A stretch of 64,000 nucleotides of DNA from Fimbriimonadaceae bacterium. Lineage in GTDB: Bacteria; Armatimonadota; Fimbriimonadia; Fimbriimonadales; Fimbriimonadaceae. Positions 17,014 through 25,168 of the stretch are shown here, piece by piece. Below the pieces are notes generated by a model. That model saw only the letters and a list, made by a program, of their open reading frames with translations. It was not told the DNA's origin and made no database searches. Numbering within the stretch: the first letter of the stretch is position 1; each line of letters opens with the position of its first letter. A program made the position numbers and the translations under genes. The stretch lies in assembly GCA_023957775.1 (NCBI GenBank), contig JAMLGR010000002.1, positions 243,602 to 307,601 of the forward strand. The letters run 5' to 3'.

Positions 17014-17058
17014 GGGCTGGCTTGATTCAGTGGCCGCGGAAAGTCGCGGTCAGTGGAA

Positions 17059-17391
17059 TCAGGAGCCCTTCACGCCTGGGAACCGATCGCCCTTGATCTC
17101 TTCAAGGTTCTTGACGCCGTCCTTGTCGGAGTCGAGGCCCTCCGCCTTCTTGAGGAGTTCGGGCGTCAACTTCTTCGTGTTCGCCGCCGTAAGCACCTTC
17201 TTGAGGTCCTCCCCGTAAGGGTTCAGCTTTCCGCCCTTGGCGCTCGTATGGCACAGGGCGCAACCAACCTTGCCCAACTTCGAGGTCTTCTCGATCTTGT
17301 AGGTCGCGTCAAAGGTCTTTACAAACGTGGAGAACGCCAACGCGAACACCGCGAGGGCCATCACAAGCCCCACCATCGTCAATCGTTTCAT
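17059..17391 (-). CDS. Small monoheme cytochrome c with EF-hand (paralogue 4)
   Basis: The 110-residue protein has a signal peptide (MKRLTMVGLVMALAVFALA), a CALCH heme site near residue 46, KLNPYGEDLKKVL, and the calcium loop DSDKDGVKNLEEI, ending PGVKGS. It closes the cytochrome block on its right side. AGGAGG lies upstream of the start. The 150 bases beyond separate it from a divergent LuxR/PAS regulator and must hold both promoters. Confidence 0.86.
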   Translation of the reverse strand: MKRLTMVGLVMALAVFALAFSTFVKTFDATYKIEKTSKLGKVGCALCHTSAKGGKLNPYGEDLKKVLTAANTKKLTPELLKKAEGLDSDKDGVKNLEEIKGDRFPGVKGS

Positions 17392-17543
17392 TTTTTTGCC
17401 AGCCTCCTGAGAAGTTGCGGACGTTCGATCGTACGAACGCCAATGCGCTTATTGTTGCAACAATCGTCGGACGACCGAGAGCGCCCAATTCTTGTCATCG
17501 AATTCGAGGACACAGATTCCCCCTCGGAGGTATCTTGGGCAGG

Positions 17544-18194
17544 ATGAGCGAGCGTCAGGCTTCTCCAGCGCATATGTCGACGCGGGAGAAGCAGATTCTC
17601 GAGTTGGCTGCGCGAGGCTACACGGATGCGGGCATGGCCCAACACCTCGGGATCAGCGAGGCGACGGTCAGCACCTACTGGGGCCGGGTCCGAACGAAAA
17701 TCGGTCCGCTGAACCGCGCCGAGCTCGTGGCGCGCTTCGTTCGAATGGAGGCCATTGGCGTTCTCGACGAGCTGCGGCAAAGCAACGAGTCCTTGCGCGA
17801 CCAACTCCGCTCCGCCATTCGCGAAGGTCCCGACAACGCCGACCTCTATCGCGGCATCATCGAGCATGCGGCCGACGCCATTCTTCTCGTGGACGACAGG
17901 GGTCGCATCCAACTGGCCAACGCCGCGGTCGAGGACGTGTTCGGCTACCCCAGCAGCCATCTCGAGGGCCGTTGGGTCAACGATCTCATCCCCACGCGCT
18001 ACCACAGGGCCCACGACGAACACCGAGCCACCTACCACGACGAGCCCGCGCGGCGCAGGATGGGGGAACATCTCGCCACCTTCGCCCGGCGAAGCGACGG
18101 CGTCGAGTTCTTGGTCGCCGCCACGCTCTCCCTCTTCGAGGAGTCTGGGCGTCGATTCGTCGTGTGCATCGTGCGTCCCGTCGTCCCATCCTAA
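17544..18194 (+). CDS. LuxR-type HTH regulator with C-terminal PAS domain
   Basis: The 216-residue protein has a LuxR/FixJ-type helix-turn-helix at residues ~12-66 (STREKQILELAARGYTDAGM, ISEATVSTYWGRVRTKIG), a short coiled-coil linker (~70-95), and a PAS domain at ~102-212 (IIEHAADAILLVDD, ANAAVEDVFGY). DNA-binding first and sensor last is the reverse of the usual order. ATG 17544 is used; a TTG at 17535 with GGAGG four bases upstream is an alternative. It is divergent from the cytochrome block and may regulate it, which is inferred from position only. Confidence 0.8.
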   Translation: MSERQASPAHMSTREKQILELAARGYTDAGMAQHLGISEATVSTYWGRVRTKIGPLNRAELVARFVRMEAIGVLDELRQSNESLRDQLRSAIREGPDNADLYRGIIEHAADAILLVDDRGRIQLANAAVEDVFGYPSSHLEGRWVNDLIPTRYHRAHDEHRATYHDEPARRRMGEHLATFARRSDGVEFLVAATLSLFEESGRRFVVCIVRPVVPS

Positions 18195-18261
18195 CCGTCT
18201 GCGGCCGACATGACGCCCGTCATGGCACGCCACGTCGCCAGCCCAGGACACTCGAAGCACG

Positions 18262-19242
18262 ATGGGCAACCCAGAGGCGTACAGCAAATCCGTCGCGGGC
18301 GAAACCCCGCTGGTCGAACTCGACGGCGTGTTCGCCAAACTGGAGTGCGTCAACCCCACCGGGAGCATCAAAGACCGAATCGTGCGCACGATCCTCGACG
18401 AGAGCGAGCGCAACGGCACGCTTCGACCCGGCATGCGGATCGTCGAGGCCACGAGCGGCAACACGGGAATCGCCCTCGCCCACTATGGCCGGGAGAAGGG
18501 GTATGCGGTCACGATCGTCATGCCCGAGGACATGACCGAGGAGCGCAAGGAGCGGATCCGAGCGGCCGGCGCCGAACTCGTGCTGTGCTCGAAGGAGGGC
18601 AGCTTCGCCGAAGCCGTCGCCATTCGCGACCGCCTCGCCGAGGACCCAAACGTCTTCTGTCCCGACCAGTTTTCCAACCCTCTGAACATCGACTGCCACG
18701 ACCAGACCACCGGCGCCGAGGTTCTCCGGCAGCTCCCCGCAGGCCGGAAGGTGGGCGCCTTCGTGGCCGGCGTCGGAACCGGCGGTTCGCTCATCGGCGT
18801 CGCCCGTGCCCTTCGAAGGCGTTTCCCGGAGGTGGAGATCGTCGCGGTCGAACCCGAAGAGTCCGCCGTCCTCTCCGGAGGCGAGGCGGGACGCCACCGC
18901 ATCTTCGGCATCGGCGATGGGTTCGTCCCCGACCTTGTGCGCGACGAGAACAACGAACTTCTCGATCCGATGATCACCTCGGTCGAGCGCGTGAGTTCGG
19001 CGACGGCGCTCGCGGCGGCCGCCGAGCTGCGCGCGGAACACGGCCTCTGCGTCGGTATCTCTTCGGGTGCCAACTACGTAGCCTCGCTTCGATTGCGCGA
19101 GCGGCACGACACCGTCGTGACGCTCTTCGCCGACGGCTACGAGAAGTACGCCTCGCACGGGCTGTGTGCCGCCACGGATCCGGAATGCCCCTTCGCCTCT
19201 CTGTGCGCCGCATCGGAGCCTCCCTTGGAGGGCAACCCATGA
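18262..19242 (+). CDS. cysK: Cysteine synthase-family PLP enzyme with a C-terminal cysteine cluster
   Basis: The 326-residue protein has the O-acetylserine sulfhydrylase signatures: PLP lysine in NPTGSIKDR (~residue 37), the substrate loop EATSGNTGIAL, the phosphate loop GVGTGG, and GISSGAN near 263. The expected reaction is cysteine formation from O-acetylserine and sulfide. The C-terminal tail has three cysteines (GLCAATDPECPFASLC), unlike typical CysK. It is translationally coupled (ATGA) to the formate dehydrogenase beta gene, an unusual neighbour; it might supply sulfur for cofactor or cluster assembly. Cystathionine beta-synthase-type activity is an alternative. Confidence 0.85.
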   Translation: MGNPEAYSKSVAGETPLVELDGVFAKLECVNPTGSIKDRIVRTILDESERNGTLRPGMRIVEATSGNTGIALAHYGREKGYAVTIVMPEDMTEERKERIRAAGAELVLCSKEGSFAEAVAIRDRLAEDPNVFCPDQFSNPLNIDCHDQTTGAEVLRQLPAGRKVGAFVAGVGTGGSLIGVARALRRRFPEVEIVAVEPEESAVLSGGEAGRHRIFGIGDGFVPDLVRDENNELLDPMITSVERVSSATALAAAAELRAEHGLCVGISSGANYVASLRLRERHDTVVTLFADGYEKYASHGLCAATDPECPFASLCAASEPPLEGNP

Positions 19243-20708
19243 AACAGGTGCTCGCCGGTCCGGAGGTCGACTCCTTCTACCATCTCCACAACATCCCGAT
19301 GGAGCACCGCCTGTGCAGGGGGCTCTCCTGTTTTGCGGCCCAAGCGCGCAACGCCGAGCGATGGTCCGCCGCCATCGCCCAAGAGCCGCCCGTCTTCTGC
19401 CTCGGCAAGTGCTACATGGCTCCCGCTTCGGCCGACGACGAGGCCGAGCCGCGGGTCGAAGTGCGCTCCCGAGTCCCCATCGTGCTCGACGGCGTCGCCG
19501 GCAACGATCAGCGGCCCCTCGATGCATACCGCGCCGCTGGCGGATACGGGGGCCTCGAGCAAGCGCTCGCCCACCCCCCCGAATGGACCCTGGCCCAAAT
19601 CGAGACCGCCCAGTTGCGCGGACGTGGTGGAGCGGGTTTTCCCGCAGGCATCAAGTGGCGGGCGGTCGCGAAAGAGCGCTCCGAGATCAAACACGTCGTG
19701 GCCAACGCCGACGAAGGGGACCACGGGTCCTACATCGACCGCTTCGTCATGGAGCGCACCCCGCACCGCGTCCTCGAGGCGTTGGGCATCGCGGCCCACG
19801 CCGTCGGCTCCCAACACGCCACCATTTACCTCCGCAAGGAGTATCCCAAGGCCCATACGGCCCTCGTCCAAGCGATGGACGAGGCGCGCGAGGCGGGATG
19901 GATCGGGCGCCCGATTCCGGGCTACTCGTTCAAGTTCGACATCGACCTCGTCATCGGCGAGGGCAGCTACGTGTGCGGCGAGGAGACGTCCTTGATTCGC
20001 TCCATCGAACACCGCCGCCCCGAAGTCATGGCCCGACCCCCGTTCCCGACCCAGAAGGGGCTGTTCGGATACCCCACGCTGGTGAACAACGTCGAGACGC
20101 TCGCGAGTGTCCCATGGATTGCCAAGCACGGGGGCGACGCGTACGCGGCGATGGGCACGCGCACAAGCCGGGGCACGAAGGCCGTGTCCCTCAACTCGCT
20201 CTTTGCGCGACCCGGGCTGTACGAGGTCGAGTTCGGCATGCCGTTGCGCTGGGTCTTCGAGACGCTCGGGGGCGGATTTCGGGAAGGCGAAATGAAGGCC
20301 GCGATCATGGGAGGTCCCCTCGCCGGGGTCCTCAAACCCGAGGAGTTCGACACGCCGCTCGACTTCGAGGCGATGCGCGCCGTCGGAGCAAGCGTCGGCC
20401 ACGGCGGGGTCGTCGCGTTCGACCAGTCGACGCGGATGGTGGACCTGCTCGCCCACGTCTTCGCGTTCGGCACCAACGAGTCGTGCGGAAAGTGCACGCC
20501 GTGCCGCCTCGGAAGCCGCCGCGCCCTCGATCTGTTGCGAAAGGCGCAGACCCAGCCGTTGGAGAAGGCGGAGACCGCCGAGCTGTTCGCCCTGATGGAC
20601 GCCCTGCGCCAGACCAGCCTCTGCGGACATGGCTCGGGATTGGGCGTGTTCGCGCAGAGCGTGTTCGCCAAATTCGGCGAGGAGCTTGAACCGTGGTTTC
20701 CCTCGTAA
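19239..20708 (+). CDS. fdhB: NAD-dependent formate dehydrogenase, NuoF-like beta subunit with fused [2Fe-2S] domain
   Basis: The 489-residue protein starts with a short NuoE-like thioredoxin-fold [2Fe-2S] domain (CRGLSC at ~26-31 and CLGKC at ~54-58) lacking the usual NuoE helical bundle. A NuoF domain follows: RGRGGAGFPAGIKW (NADH/FMN), NADEGDHGSYIDR, CGEETSLIRSIE, and a [4Fe-4S] site ESCGKCTPCRLG near 420. It passes formate electrons to NAD. It overlaps cysK by four bases and fdhA by 16, so the three are one operon. A respiratory complex I subunit is unlikely because the next gene is a full FdhA. Confidence 0.9.
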   Translation: MKQVLAGPEVDSFYHLHNIPMEHRLCRGLSCFAAQARNAERWSAAIAQEPPVFCLGKCYMAPASADDEAEPRVEVRSRVPIVLDGVAGNDQRPLDAYRAAGGYGGLEQALAHPPEWTLAQIETAQLRGRGGAGFPAGIKWRAVAKERSEIKHVVANADEGDHGSYIDRFVMERTPHRVLEALGIAAHAVGSQHATIYLRKEYPKAHTALVQAMDEAREAGWIGRPIPGYSFKFDIDLVIGEGSYVCGEETSLIRSIEHRRPEVMARPPFPTQKGLFGYPTLVNNVETLASVPWIAKHGGDAYAAMGTRTSRGTKAVSLNSLFARPGLYEVEFGMPLRWVFETLGGGFREGEMKAAIMGGPLAGVLKPEEFDTPLDFEAMRAVGASVGHGGVVAFDQSTRMVDLLAHVFAFGTNESCGKCTPCRLGSRRALDLLRKAQTQPLEKAETAELFALMDALRQTSLCGHGSGLGVFAQSVFAKFGEELEPWFPS

Positions 20709-23353
20709 TCGACGATCGTTCCGTCCAGGTGCCTGAGGGCACAACCCTCCTTCAAGCCCTGCGCCGGGCCGGGCTCGACGTCCCCACCCTGTGCCACGAC
20801 GACCGCCTCAAGCCCAGCGGCGCGTGCCGCCTGTGCATGGTCGAACTCGAAGGCGGACGCGAAGTCTCCTCCTGCACGACGCCCGCGGCCGAAGGCATGC
20901 GCGTGCGGACGGCCACTCCAGGCCTCGAGTCGCAACGCAAGCTGATGCTGCAGCTCCTGGCCGAGACGCACCCTGTGGAGGAGCCCCCCGGGCCCAAAAC
21001 GCCGTTTGGCAAACTGCTCGATCGTTACGGAGTGACTCCGGGAGGCAAGCCGCGGCGCCCCGCCAGCCTGAAGGACGCCACGCATCCCTACCTCCGCATC
21101 GATATGGATCGCTGCGTCGACTGCTTCCGCTGCGTGCGGATCTGCGACGAGGTCCAGGGACAGTTCGTTTGGCGCGTGTGGAACCGTGGGGACCGCACCG
21201 AGATCCGGTTGGACCAGGGAGCGAACCTGCAGGGCAGCTCGTGCGTGAGCTGCGGCGCCTGCGCCGACACGTGTCCCACCGGCGCGATCCTCGACCAGCA
21301 TGTCCTCGACCGCGATACCCCCGCCACGTGGACGCGCACGACGTGCCCGTACTGCGGCACCGGCTGCGAAATGGACGTCGCGGTCCAGAACGGACAGATC
21401 GTCCAGGTGCGCCCCAGGATGGACGCGCCGGTCAACAAAGGCCACCTGTGCGTCAAGGGGCGCTATGCCCACGCGTTCGTCCACTCGTCCGAACGCGCGC
21501 TGCATCCCATGATCCGAACGGAAGCGGGGTGGAAGAACGTGACCTGGGACGAAGCGCTGGACACCGTCGCCCGAGGACTGCAGGGCGTCCTGTCGGAGTC
21601 CGGGCCCGGCTCGGTCGGGGTGCTCGGTTCGGCCCGCGCCACGAACGAGGAGAACTACCTCGCCCAGAAGTTCGCACGCGTCGTGCTCGGGTCCAACAAC
21701 GTGGATTGCTGCGCGCGCGTGTGCCACGGCCCGACTGCCGCCGCGCTCAAGGCCACCCTCGGAACCGGTGCCGCGACCAACTCGTTCGACGACATCGAGC
21801 GTGCCTGCGGGTTCCTCGTCTGCGGCGCCAACCCCACCGAGAACCACCCCATCGTCGGCGCGCGCATCAAACAGGCCGTGCTGGCCGGCGCGCGGCTCGT
21901 CGTGATCGATCCCCGCGAAATCGAGCTCGCACGGTACGCGGACGTCCACCTTCCGATCCGCCCCGGCACCAATGTCGCCGTTCTGAACGCCGTCGCCAAT
22001 TCGATCCTGGAACAGGGTCTCGCCGACGAAGCGTACATCCGCACACGAACGGCCGGCTTCGAAGAGTACGTGGCCTTCCTCGAGCCGTGGACGCCCGAGC
22101 GCGCGGCCGACCTGGCCGGCGTGTCCGCCGAAGGCATCCGGCAGGCCGCCCGCGTCTACGCCGAGGCCGATCCCGCGATGATCTTCCACGGCCTCGGGAT
22201 GACCGAACACCGGCAAGGGACCGAGGGGGTCGAGTGCCTCGTGAACCTCGCGCTCCTGACCGGGAACGTCGGCAAGCCCGGCGGCGGCGAAAATCCCCTT
22301 CGGGGCCAGAACAACGTGCAGGGCTCGGCGCACATGGGATGCGAACCTTCGCACCTGGCGGGATACACGCCCCTCGAAAGCGCCGCGGCGCTGTACGAGG
22401 AGATTTGGGGGCGCCCCGTGCCTCGCGAGCGCGGCATGACCTGGACCGAAATGTTGGAGGCGAGCCACGACGGCTCCCTCAAAGCCCTCTGGGCGATCGG
22501 GTACGACGTCTACCTCTCCAATCCGGATGCGAATCGTACGGCCGAAAGCCTGCGCAAGCTCGACCTCCTCGTCGTGCAAGATCTCTTCCTGAACGAGACC
22601 GCGCGCGACTTCGCCCACGTCTTCTTCCCCGCTTCCTCCTCCTTCGAGAAAGACGGGACGTTCATGAACTCCGAACGGAGAGTCCAGCGCGTGCGCAAGT
22701 GCATCGAACCGCTGGGCGACTCCCTTTCCGATTGGGAAATCATCTGCACGCTAGCGGCCAAGATGGGTTTCGCCAAGGAGTTCGACTACCACGATGTGCG
22801 CGCCATCTGGAACGAGGTGCGCAAGGGGTGGAAAGCCGGGGCGGGCATCTCGTACGAGCGGATCGAATCCCAAGGCCTTCAGTGGCCATGCACGAGCGAA
22901 GACCATCCCGGCACGACCCTCTTGCACGAGAAGACGTTCTCGATCGGCGAGCGCGCCACCTTCATCCGAAGCGACTACCTGCCGACGACCGAAACGACCA
23001 CGGAGGCGTTCCCGTTCCTCCTCAACACGGGCCGCACCCTGTTCCAATTCAATGCGGGCACCATGACCGGCAGAACGAGCAACGCGGTGCTGCGGAGGAC
23101 CGACACCCTCGATATGGCGCCCGGCGACGCCGAGACCCTCGGCATTCGGACCGGAGAGACGGTGCGCGTGGTCAGCCGGTATGGCGAGGCCCTGCTGCCG
23201 CTGCGGGTGGACGAATCCATCCAGCCGGGCACCCTGTTCGCCACGTTCCACGATCCGAAAGTCTTTACGAACCGACTCACCAGCCCGAACCGCGACCGGC
23301 AGACCGGCGCATTCGAGTACAAGGTCACCGCGGTTCGTGTGGAGAAAGCTTGA
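20693..23353 (+). CDS. fdhA: Formate dehydrogenase alpha subunit (Mo/W-bisPGD)
   Basis: The 886-residue protein has an N-terminal [2Fe-2S] domain (CHDDRLKPSGACRLC, then C), two 4Fe-4S clusters (CVDCFRCVRIC; CVSCGACADTCPTGA), a further cluster at the start of the molybdopterin domain (CPYCGTGCEM, later C), and the catalytic segment NNVDCCARVCHGPTAAAL. The metal ligand is an ordinary Cys (TGC), not selenocysteine, and the next His is present. A C-terminal molydopterin-dinucleotide domain begins near 770. It oxidises formate to CO2, or reduces CO2, with FdhB. GTG 20693 has GGAG eight bases upstream. Confidence 0.94.
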   Translation: MVSLVIDDRSVQVPEGTTLLQALRRAGLDVPTLCHDDRLKPSGACRLCMVELEGGREVSSCTTPAAEGMRVRTATPGLESQRKLMLQLLAETHPVEEPPGPKTPFGKLLDRYGVTPGGKPRRPASLKDATHPYLRIDMDRCVDCFRCVRICDEVQGQFVWRVWNRGDRTEIRLDQGANLQGSSCVSCGACADTCPTGAILDQHVLDRDTPATWTRTTCPYCGTGCEMDVAVQNGQIVQVRPRMDAPVNKGHLCVKGRYAHAFVHSSERALHPMIRTEAGWKNVTWDEALDTVARGLQGVLSESGPGSVGVLGSARATNEENYLAQKFARVVLGSNNVDCCARVCHGPTAAALKATLGTGAATNSFDDIERACGFLVCGANPTENHPIVGARIKQAVLAGARLVVIDPREIELARYADVHLPIRPGTNVAVLNAVANSILEQGLADEAYIRTRTAGFEEYVAFLEPWTPERAADLAGVSAEGIRQAARVYAEADPAMIFHGLGMTEHRQGTEGVECLVNLALLTGNVGKPGGGENPLRGQNNVQGSAHMGCEPSHLAGYTPLESAAALYEEIWGRPVPRERGMTWTEMLEASHDGSLKALWAIGYDVYLSNPDANRTAESLRKLDLLVVQDLFLNETARDFAHVFFPASSSFEKDGTFMNSERRVQRVRKCIEPLGDSLSDWEIICTLAAKMGFAKEFDYHDVRAIWNEVRKGWKAGAGISYERIESQGLQWPCTSEDHPGTTLLHEKTFSIGERATFIRSDYLPTTETTTEAFPFLLNTGRTLFQFNAGTMTGRTSNAVLRRTDTLDMAPGDAETLGIRTGETVRVVSRYGEALLPLRVDESIQPGTLFATFHDPKVFTNRLTSPNRDRQTGAFEYKVTAVRVEKA

Positions 23354-23355
23354 AA

Positions 23356-23402
23356 CGGAGTCCGCTCCACGGACTCCGCAACCGCTCGGTGGGCGCCCAC
23401 CG
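23356..23402 (+). promoter_or_regulatory. Two hairpins between fdhA and fhs
   Basis: A perfect 9-bp stem (CGGAGTCCG-CTCCA-CGGACTCCG, 23356-23378) lies just after the fdhA stop, followed by CGGTGGG/CCCACCG at 23387-23402. Neither has a U-run. They may stabilise or attenuate the transcript before fhs, whose ATG (23447) has its AGGAG unusually far away (14 bases). Confidence 0.45.
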
Positions 23403-23446
23403 CCGAGACCCACGGTCCGATCTGGGCAGGAGATGAGCATTTCGCA

Positions 23447-25102
23447 ATGAGCGCAACGTCACAAGCACCGACCAACCTCGACATCGCCCAACAAGCCACG
23501 CTTCGCGACATCCGCGACATCGCGGGGGAGGCGGGACTTGGCAAGGAGGACTACGAACCTCTTGGCTACCACAAGGCCAAGTTGACGACGGAGAAGGTGC
23601 GGTCCCTCGCGACCTCGGCCAAGACCGGCAAGCTGATCCTGGTCACGGCCGTCAGTCCCACACCCGCCGGCGAAGGCAAGACCACGGTGGTCGTCGGCCT
23701 CACCCAGGGGCTGCGGCGTTTGGAGCACTCGGCGATCTGCTCCCTCCGCGAGCCCGCGCTCGGTCCGATCTTCGGCATCAAGGGCGGGGCGTGCGGCGGC
23801 GGGTACAGCCAGGTGCTCCCGATGGAGGACATCAACCTGTTCTTTACAGGCGACTTTCCCGCGATCACCGCGGCGCACAACCTCCTGAGCGCGCTTCTGG
23901 ACGCCCATCTGCACAACGGCAACGAACTGGGCATCGACCCGCGCGTCGAAATGTGGCCGCGCACGATCGACATGAACGACCGGGCTTTGCGCCACGTCGT
24001 GGTCGGGCTGGGCGGACGCAACAACGGCTATGCGCGCGAAGACGGTTTCGTCATCACACCGGCGAGCGAGATCATGGCGATCCTCTGCCTGTCGGAGTCG
24101 CTCGAGGACCTGAAGGAGCGGCTCGGGTCCATCGTCGTGGGCGTCACCCACAAGAAGTTGCCCATTTTTGCCCGCGACCTCCAGGCACACGGGGCGATGA
24201 CGGCCCTGTTGCGGACCGCGATCCGGCCCAATCTCGTGCAGACGATGGAGGGCGGGGCGGCGCTCGTCCACGGCGGACCGTTCGGCAACATTGCCCACGG
24301 CTGCTCCTCGCTGGTCGCGACGCGCTCGGCGCTGGGATTGGCCGACTACACGATCACCGAGGCGGGATTCGGTTCGGACCTGGGCGCCGAGAAGTTCCTC
24401 AACATCGTCTGCCCGCGACTGGGCCGCGGCCCCGATGCGATCGTCCTGGTCGCGACCGTGCGCTCGGCGATGCACCATGGCGACGGCAGCCTGGAGGCCG
24501 GCGCCGCGAATCTGCTGCGACACATCCGCCACCTACGCCACTACGGACCGCCCATCGTGGTGGCGGTGAACCGACGGGCCGAAGACACGGACGACGAGAT
24601 CCAGCGCCTGATCGATCTGTGCGAGGCCGAAGGCGTTCGCGCGGTGGCCGCCGACCCGTGGAACGGGGGCGGCGCCGGATGCGAGGCCCTCGGCAGGGCG
24701 GTCGTCGAGCTCGCGGACGAGCCCTCGACCTTCAAGCCGCTGTACCAAAGCGGGGACAACGCCGTGGACAAGCTCCAGGCGATCGTCAGCAAGGCGTACG
24801 GGGGAGCGGAGGTGGAGCTTTCGGACATCGCCAAGCGACACCTGGCCTGGGCCGAAAAGCACGGATTCGGCGGCTTCTCGATCTGCGTCGCGAAGACGCA
24901 GTACAGCCTCTCCGACGATCCCGAACGGCTGAACGCGCCCGAAGGGTTCACCGTCCACGTGCGCGACATCCACATCTCGGCCGGCTCTCGGTTCCTGGTG
25001 GCGATGTGCGGCGAAATCATGCTGATGCCCGGCCTGGGAAAGAGCCCCGCGGCCTTCCGCATCGATGTCGATGCCGACGGACAGATCACCGGCCTGTTCT
25101 GA
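23447..25102 (+). CDS. fhs: Formate-tetrahydrofolate ligase
   Basis: The 551-residue protein matches formyl-THF synthetase in length and motifs: P-loop TPAGEGKTT near residue 75, EPALGPIFGIKGGACGGGY-Q, LFFTGDFPAIT-AHN, and EAGFGSDLGAEKF. It forms 10-formyl-THF from formate, THF and ATP. It is co-directional with fdhBA, so formate can be oxidised or funnelled into one-carbon metabolism; the direction is not decided by sequence. Start 23447 is the only in-frame ATG; an out-of-frame ATG AGC ATT TCG CAA TGA at 23433 overlaps it and could be a tiny leader ORF. Confidence 0.95.
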   Translation: MSATSQAPTNLDIAQQATLRDIRDIAGEAGLGKEDYEPLGYHKAKLTTEKVRSLATSAKTGKLILVTAVSPTPAGEGKTTVVVGLTQGLRRLEHSAICSLREPALGPIFGIKGGACGGGYSQVLPMEDINLFFTGDFPAITAAHNLLSALLDAHLHNGNELGIDPRVEMWPRTIDMNDRALRHVVVGLGGRNNGYAREDGFVITPASEIMAILCLSESLEDLKERLGSIVVGVTHKKLPIFARDLQAHGAMTALLRTAIRPNLVQTMEGGAALVHGGPFGNIAHGCSSLVATRSALGLADYTITEAGFGSDLGAEKFLNIVCPRLGRGPDAIVLVATVRSAMHHGDGSLEAGAANLLRHIRHLRHYGPPIVVAVNRRAEDTDDEIQRLIDLCEAEGVRAVAADPWNGGGAGCEALGRAVVELADEPSTFKPLYQSGDNAVDKLQAIVSKAYGGAEVELSDIAKRHLAWAEKHGFGGFSICVAKTQYSLSDDPERLNAPEGFTVHVRDIHISAGSRFLVAMCGEIMLMPGLGKSPAAFRIDVDADGQITGLF

Positions 25103-25130
25103 TCGTTGTCATCTGGCCCCGATGATCACC

Positions 25131-25165
25131 TTGATAAAGACAATATATCAGTGTATACTGATATA
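25131..25165 (+). promoter_or_regulatory. Sigma-70-type promoter overlapped by a palindromic operator
   Basis: TTGATA (25131-25136), 17 bases, then TATACT (25154-25159) form a near-consensus promoter. A 22-bp imperfect palindrome at 25144-25165 (TATATCAGTGT facing its complement, 10 of 11 pairs) covers the -10 box, as a repressor site would. Transcription should begin within a few bases of the ATG at 25169, and there is no Shine-Dalgarno, so the mRNA is probably leaderless. Confidence 0.8.
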
Positions 25166-25168
25166 ACC

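Noticed and set aside
21706..21740. Selenocysteine in the FdhA active site
   Set aside because: The codon is TGC in the CCARVCHGP motif, so the metal ligand is ordinary cysteine.
23354..23446. THF or other riboswitch upstream of fhs
   Set aside because: Only two simple hairpins are present in the 93-base gap; no conserved aptamer elements are recognisable.
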